From NCBI GenBank assembly GCA_028565635.1, contig JAOXYB010029223.1, positions 1 through 15,081 on the forward strand: a DNA stretch of 15,081 nucleotides. Reading direction: 5' to 3'. The DNA is from Phoronis ovalis (taxonomy: Eukaryota > Phoronida > Phoronidae). Positions within the stretch are counted from its first letter, which is position 1, and each line of letters opens with the position of its first letter. The notes under the pieces were generated by a model. It saw only the letters and a list, made by a program, of their open reading frames with translations. It was not told the DNA's origin and ran no database searches. Below are positions 9,796 through 15,081 of the stretch, one piece after another. A program made the translations under genes and the position numbers.

Positions 9796-9812
9796 GCTAG
9801 ACATGCAGAGAA

Positions 9813-11031
9813 TCAATTTTTTTTAAGTTGGAGTAGAAAAAATCATAAAGGCAAATCCTAAAAAAGGAATTTCTTACGGTGACTTTTAATTAGAAGTGAT
9901 GAACTCCTGATAGTTTTGCACATAAAACAAACTTATTCCAAACCTTTTAGTTAAATGTCAACTAGTGAGAGCATTAAACTAAATTATAAACAATGATGTA
10001 TACCAAACAGGCATCAAGCTTTCCTTGCATAAGTAAGAACACCAAAAAGTGCTTTTAGTCCCTCTTAAACCCTTGCATACACATACACAACCTGATGGCA
10101 TCTAACCAGATTTAACCATGCTTAATAATACAGAGCCGTATCTATTTGGTCACGTATGTGCACTGGGATTTAAGATATCAGAATCCAAAATTTGCTGTGA
10201 CCGGTCAGCACAACATAATTAGTAGAATTATGATCTGGCGATGCAGCTTTGTATTAACAAGTTTGAGTTGATTTAAATATTCTCCAAATTAAAGTTATAC
10301 ATCTTAACATGACTATAGAACCCTAACACAAAAGGTATGATAAATATAAATGATGAATATAAATTTTCAACTGTTTACATGATTAGTGTTGATGTAATTC
10401 ATGTTGCAAAATGTCATGACATGTATTCTCTGCCTACATAATTATTTTTTCAATAAAAATATCATTAAAGTCTATTGTATCTGTTTCATAATTTTACATA
10501 GTAAAACAGCTTTCTCACCAGGTGAATTGGTAATTATTCACCTGTGAATGCTGAGAAATACTATACATTTCAACTATGAATATTGGAGAAATAGTACATT
10601 GGGAATGTTAGACTGCACCAAATCATTGGCTAGTTTTTACTTGAAAAGGGGAATTTGAAGCACTGTTATTCACCCCGACTCAGCTGTGTAAAGCATAGTA
10701 AGGTTGTAAATAGGGTTGTAGACAAAACATGGATACTAGAACTTGCATGCATACAGTATAGGATCAAATTCTATAAATTCACCTTGAAAATATGCGGTAT
10801 AGCTAGAGAATTATAATATTTTATAAGACACTCATTTGTAGTCAAGGAATGTCTGAATGGCAAGCATTTAGGCAATTTTAAAAATAATTTCATAAGTAAG
10901 ATATCAAATATCATACAGCATATACATGATGGGCAACCATGACATCCAAAGACTCAACAATTATTTATTGTGTGAGAGTATAGAACCTATTGGGGACCGA
11001 AATCTAACTTGCATAAGATATAGATGAAACA
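9813..11031. other. AT-rich noncoding stretch
   Basis: No gene is supported. It holds a small hairpin, CATAATT / AATTATG, near 10214-10232 and the larger imperfect hairpin at 10511-10558. Open frames here are short. Confidence 0.5.
10511..10558. repeat. two-part inverted repeat
   Basis: An inner perfect stem, CAGGTGAAT (10519-10527) with ATTCACCTG (10536-10544), surrounds an 8-base loop. An outer stem, TTTCTCA (10511-10517) with TGAGAAA (10552-10558), is separated from it by one base on the left and seven on the right. The inner arms carry CAGGTG/CACCTG, the E-box form bound by bHLH and Snail-type factors, so this is a dyad of two E-boxes. Regulatory use is speculative. Confidence 0.5.
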
Positions 11032-12450
11032 CTGCAGAAATAGAATATGATAAATTTGAAGTATAGTGGACCTGGATACTAGGCATACCTGTCATAAATG
11101 CCAGCATAATTTCATTTCTGAGCTTAAGAGGCTTCGGCATGGTAAAATTTGTACAAAACAAATTAAAAATCAAGGTTTTGCATTTGGAATCAATTTTTCT
11201 TTCCCCTTGTAGGTTACCTACTTCTAAAATTAAACCAGATTTCAACATTCCCTCTATCTATAGAATGACTAAAGAAACTTGAGCTAAGGTAATCCATAAA
11301 TAGTTACCTAACACATGCCTTTTATAGGGAGCAATGGGTCTACCACTAGCTTGGTACACATTAATACTACAAAAAATGTATACAAGTTCTAGGCTTCTAC
11401 ATTTTACTTTAGAGCATAAACCATGTGAAAATTAAAAACTTTTAATATATTCACAGTGAGAGCTTACACAGAAGGTTCACTGGCCCTGTAAACTACCATG
11501 AAAGAACACTGCGACCACTGGTACATATATACTCTAATACTTTCCTAAATGAACTTAACAATCCGAAAATAATAGAGTTATCAACATATGCAATCATATT
11601 AGAAAAACAGTGCTTTTTCAAATAAAATGAGATTTTCATTTTTAATTATAATAATAAGAAGAATGAATATGACTGCATGGTACCTGATACATTGACCTTG
11701 ATTTCAGTTAATGAGAATTTAATTAATAACATATTGTCACAATGCCAAGCAAATATTGCCAACAACTCCCTTATAATAATGATATACATCAGGAATCATA
11801 TTTTATGGTAAACAAGTATACAAATACTACAAACTAGGTATCATACATTTATTGGAGTATATATAACATATATCAGATAATAGAATGTCCAATTTCCTGT
11901 GTTTTCGAAAATGATAAACAGGAGACTAAGGATGGATTTACAAATAACAATGACCTAACCAGATAAACAATGAACTATGTAGTTAGCAAAGCCATGAAAT
12001 TTATGGAAGATGTGTTACAAAAGAAGCCTATACTAATTATCATTATACAGCATGTCTGCAGCTTTGAAATATTTTACTATCATAAAAAACTATTTAAAAA
12101 ATCATAAGCTTTAATAGCTGTCTGGTCCTTAGAAAATCAGATATATGTGTTCCTGCATTTCAAGATATTGAGATAGAAGCATATTTTTTGTTCAGTGAAC
12201 TTTAATTGATTTTTGTAAAATACTATATAATACTAAATGCATGATTAATTAAAACCAGGAAGACTAGGTTAAGTTAAAACAATTTTACAGGTTTGTTATT
12301 CTGTCTGTAAACACTTGGGTGGTTAAACACCTAAGAATAAACAGGTACATAAAGATTTAAAGAATCAAAAAGACAAAGTGTAAAACACATTTCTGATTTA
12401 TTTCCACCTCAAGTAGGATTGTAAAATGTTGGTTACCCAAGAAATTCTTT
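11032..12450. other. AT-rich noncoding stretch with one weak minus-strand frame
   Basis: A 95-codon minus-strand frame (11248-10961) crosses the left edge of this stretch. It is AT-rich and near the longest expected by chance. Within it a short reading starts MPKPLKLRNE at 11140 and reaches CAG|GTATGC (exon end 11089). An acceptor, TTTCTGCAG, ends at 11032, giving a possible 57-base intron. Nothing else is seen up to 12450. Confidence 0.4.
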
Positions 12451-12499
12451 CACATACATTGGCATGTATGCCAGAAAAAATCGTAAAAACATGTATGTG
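12451..12499. repeat. nested inverted repeats
   Basis: CACATACAT (12451-12459) is the inverse of ATGTATGTG (12491-12499). Directly inside the left arm sits a tight hairpin, TGGCAT-GT-ATGCCA (12460-12473). The remaining 17 bases are A-rich. It may be the core of a tiny foldback element or chance purine/pyrimidine alternation. Confidence 0.45.
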
Positions 12500-12885
12500 G
12501 GTAAAGGCCTCAGGGCTCTACTTTTATTAGCATATTTATCCCTATCAATAACCTTAAAATTATAATCAATATTCTCAGCAATACATTAAAGATATAAATA
12601 CATATTTTTAATCGTATGCATGATATGATGTTACACGATATGCATCAGTGATTTGGGATTATTTTTTTGCTTTTACAATGTAATATATTTTATTTTAGTC
12701 AACCTTTAAAATCTTATTGTTATTAAAATAAATATTTCTCAAAGGTGTAGTAATGAACGAGAATAAAAATAATATGAATATGATATTGATCTAATACAAT
12801 ATGTTGTTTAAATGCATTGGTAATGACAGCTTTTTCTCAAAGGATATCAATTCATAAAATAGTAATTCTGCTCAATTTCACAAAT
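12500..12885. other. AT-rich noncoding stretch
   Basis: I see no gene, array or strong secondary structure here. Confidence 0.55.
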
Positions 12886-13358
12886 GATCGTCTAGTGTTT
12901 TGCGATGTATTACATGTTGACTAGATTAGATTCTCATGTAATAAGTAAATATACATGTACAGTATATGAACGGAGTTGTCTTATCATAATATACAAGATC
13001 AGTATCAAACTATCATTTTTATAACTTGACGTTACACATGCTTACTATGAGATGATCCGTGCTATGATCTATTCATACACAATATCAGTATTGAAATCAA
13101 CATATTTTCATTCGATTCTTGATTATAATTCTATTTTTGGAACAAGTTAATTTATTTTTTATCCTGTGATCGTATTCATTAACATGATCAAAACTAAAAC
13201 TTTATAATTCTCTATTTTGTGATCTTCTCTATATGAATAGACTCGTGATGCAGTTGTACTCATACAAAACAAACAATTGATCATTCTTCTTTTACACTCA
13301 CATCTCAAAATGAATCAAGTCTTGTTAAGATTATAAGACATCATTTATAAACATGATC
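12886..13358. other. GATC-enriched noncoding segment
   Basis: GATC occurs at 12886, 12997, 13054, 13066, 13168, 13186, 13221, 13279 and 13355. Base composition would predict about one per 300 bases, so the expected number is under two. Several intervals are near 53-58 bases, which may mean a much-decayed tandem repeat. AACATGATCA appears at 13181 and again at 13350, each followed downstream by an ACTTT-ATAATTCT-like string. A 9-bp inverted repeat, TATTACATG / CATGTAATA, lies at 12908-12943. CG dinucleotides seem more frequent than elsewhere in the window. No coding frame. Confidence 0.35.
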
Positions 13359-14879
13359 AGTGTTATTACAGTAATCAACACTTTCATAATTCTTCATTCC
13401 ACATTCAGGTCTTTAATTTTGAAGCAATTATTTTTGCTTAGTTTTAAGACTAATTTGGTCATAAATTACTATGAATTGTAGTCTTCTAAAGTACTAATGA
13501 ATGCAGACTAATTCAAAATTGTAACAGAATTTCAAGATAGCAAATGAACAAAATAACGTCACCCAATTTTGACTAGAAATCTACTGGTTAGCTAGTTTAA
13601 TAATATATAATACAATTTATATAAAGCAGTATGCATTCATTAGTTACAACACCTATAAAAAAAATCTGTTCTAACATTTCTCTTCCTGGATCAGTAACTT
13701 CACTCAAAACCAGTATCTGGTTGTCAACTGTTTGAGACCTTGAATTAATGAGTGCAGTTTTGCAAATATGCTCAATTTACAAGGAAAGATAACAGATTGC
13801 AAAGACAGAAAGAAAGTAGGAACTATAATAGCAGCTCAACATATTTCTAGCTATTTTATATCTTGTTTTCATAAATCAAGCATATGGCAAAGTTCTGTTA
13901 AACTAAAAATGTAGAAATTAAACAAAATCTGTACATTAATATTCTGATATAAAAACAATTCAATGATTCCCAGCACTTATTGTATCTAGAACCCTAGCAG
14001 CACCATTTTGCTAACTGGAAAATCTGATCTCAGTGCAATATGTGTGAATAGCCTACAAGTTCTAGGTATTTCTCAGGTTTATTGATTCAACTGCTTTGCT
14101 GTTAACTTTAAAATATGGGAGAGATCAATACCCAGAGACTTATACAATTGCCCTAAAATTTCTAAAGGATTATTACACACACAACCATCTAAATATTAGA
14201 AATTAAGGAAATTAAAGATGGATGATAATTTATAACGTCAATCATTTTTTACTTTCAACACAATTTTCAGCTTTAACTGTTAATATTAAAAATAAAACAT
14301 AATTTCTTATTTCTTATAATGCTAAGTGTAACTTCTCCATGACAAAGCTCAAGATCCACAAATATTACCTATAGCAGTAAACCACTTTTATTGTAATTTT
14401 AATTCCTAAGCAAAGGGGCAATAAATTGCCCATAATTAATACTGATTTGAAATATGTAATATCAATGCAAAAATGAAAGTATTCTCAATGATTCCTAGCC
14501 ACAGTTTGCTAATTTACAAGAAAAGAACTAAAGATGTGTAACAGAATCATATAAGCAAAACCTCAAGGCAAGCTTATATACTTGTCACGTATTATCATTC
14601 AAACTGGTTGTGTATAAAATCATGTGTTAGAGCTTAACATTGCTGTCTTTTAATCATATGTTTTTAGCCCAGCGTTGTGTGTTATTACAATTAGGTGGAT
14701 TAAAGTTTCAATTTAATATTGTTAATTGATGTGATTCAGTTGTCAAAATATTGAATTTTATATTCTGGCTTAGTAGAGAAATATTTATTAGTTGCTCCAA
14801 ATTTGAAAAAAATAGGACCTGGAAGTAATACACTTAGCAAGGGATGACAAAAAAAGATAAATCGGTATACTACAAGTTT
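13359..14879. other. AT-rich noncoding stretch
   Basis: No gene, RNA gene or repeat array is visible. Reading frames are short on both strands. Confidence 0.55.
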
Positions 14880-15081
14880 TCCTGAATATACGGTAATTCT
14901 TCTCAAATTTGTACAAAAAAAAAATTATTATTTTTTTTAATTTTGGGGGTGTACGAAATTTGGGAAATACAAAATTCTCCGAAAATGTGGGTGTATGAAT
15001 TCTCGGAAACTATAATAAATGCGGAAAGGGGGTGTACGAATATGGGAATTTCCGAAAAATATATTTTGATATTTGTTTGTC
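14880..15081. repeat. diverged ~41-42 bp tandem repeat reaching the window edge
   Basis: Three units start at 14945, 14987 and 15028 with G[G/T]GGGTGTA[C/T]GAA, spaced 42 and 41 bases. Each then has a GGGAA or CGGAAA segment and an A/T-rich tail. An older partial copy is likely at about 14882-14905, where GAATATACGGTAATT resembles GAATATGGGAATT in the third unit. A10 and T8 runs lie between them (14917-14940). All frames contain stops. The array most likely continues beyond the right edge. Confidence 0.65.

Larger units (their letters stand above)
9689..9812 (-). other. coding-like island, candidate membrane-segment exon
   Basis: The minus-strand frame is open from 9812, just after a TGA at 9815-9813, to a TAA about 12 bases past a good 5' splice site, AAAG|GTAAGA (GT at 9688-9687). 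A possible acceptor, TGCATGTCTAG, ends at 9797. It gives a 108-base exon (9796-9689) that is phase 1 at both ends. The translation has a charged stretch (LKQRSDDTRGW), then NFKVYQPV, then a hydrophobic run CFIFVLLLVA able to span a membrane. GC is above the flanks. I recognise no family. Points against it: the hydrophobic part is read through a T/C-rich tract that itself looks like a splice acceptor (CTCCTCCTAG ending at 9698), the open length is ordinary, and the plus strand is also open at 9702-9800. If that tract is the real acceptor, the exon would be only 9 bases. Confidence 0.22.

Noticed and set aside
9813-9857. Extension of the 9.7-kb island to a stronger acceptor (TTCCTTTTTTAG ending at 9858)
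   Set aside because: Codon-by-codon checking shows an in-frame TGA at 9815-9813, so the long 169-base exon is not open.
10961-11248. 95-codon minus-strand open frame as a whole gene
   Set aside because: With about two thirds A+T, a stop is expected roughly every 13 codons, so one frame of this size is expected by chance in a window this long. The peptide has low-complexity hydrophobic composition and no recognisable motif.
14917-14940. A10/T8 runs as a hairpin or poly(A) tail
   Set aside because: The pairing is trivial A/T complementarity, and no retroposon body or target duplication adjoins it.
1-15081. tRNA, rRNA, CRISPR array or prokaryotic operon
   Set aside because: I found no tRNA B-box with a foldable cloverleaf and no rRNA-like block. 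The tandem repeats lack the repeat-spacer form of CRISPR. No ribosome-binding-site-led closely spaced frames exist.

Overview
The window looks like intergenic or intronic DNA from the nuclear genome of an invertebrate animal. It is strongly AT-rich (roughly two thirds A+T by eye) and poor in CG dinucleotides but rich in TG/CA, as in a genome with CpG methylation. It has no ribosome binding sites, operons or dense reading frames, so it is not bacterial, archaeal or phage DNA. Short inverted-repeat elements and degenerate short-unit tandem repeats suggest a mollusc, sponge or similar animal, but I cannot choose between these from sequence alone.

No complete gene is visible. The longest open stretches are about what chance gives in about 15 kb of this composition. 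Two small islands stand out by higher GC and good splice-like signals. At 5249-5542 a 98-codon minus-strand frame contains a near-consensus 5' splice site. At 9689-9812 a minus-strand frame encodes a hydrophobic, membrane-like segment and also ends at a good 5' splice site. Each also has an open plus-strand frame, so neither strand nor reality is settled. If both are real, they could be exons of one minus-strand gene with long introns.

Layout: 28-160 is a degenerate ~31-bp repeat carrying TCAAGG motifs. 267-290 is a palindrome and 444-465 a CA microsatellite. 609-834 is a foldback, MITE-like element with arms of nearly 40 bp. 1679-1802 is a small diverged duplication enclosed by 9-bp inverted repeats. 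1934-2235 is a diverged tandem array of ~63-66 bp units. 4671-5030 is an exact 180-bp tandem duplication. 5249-5542 is the first coding-like island, with a hairpin at 5274-5336. 9689-9812 is the second island, containing two palindromes. Imperfect hairpins lie at 10511-10558 and 12451-12499. 12886-13358 is enriched in GATC. From about 14880 to the right edge runs a diverged ~41-42 bp tandem repeat that probably continues outside. The rest is AT-rich sequence with nothing I can assign.

The window holds repeat and transposon remains of several kinds, not a working gene system. The clearest items are the foldback element, the perfect 180-bp duplication and the two exon-like islands.
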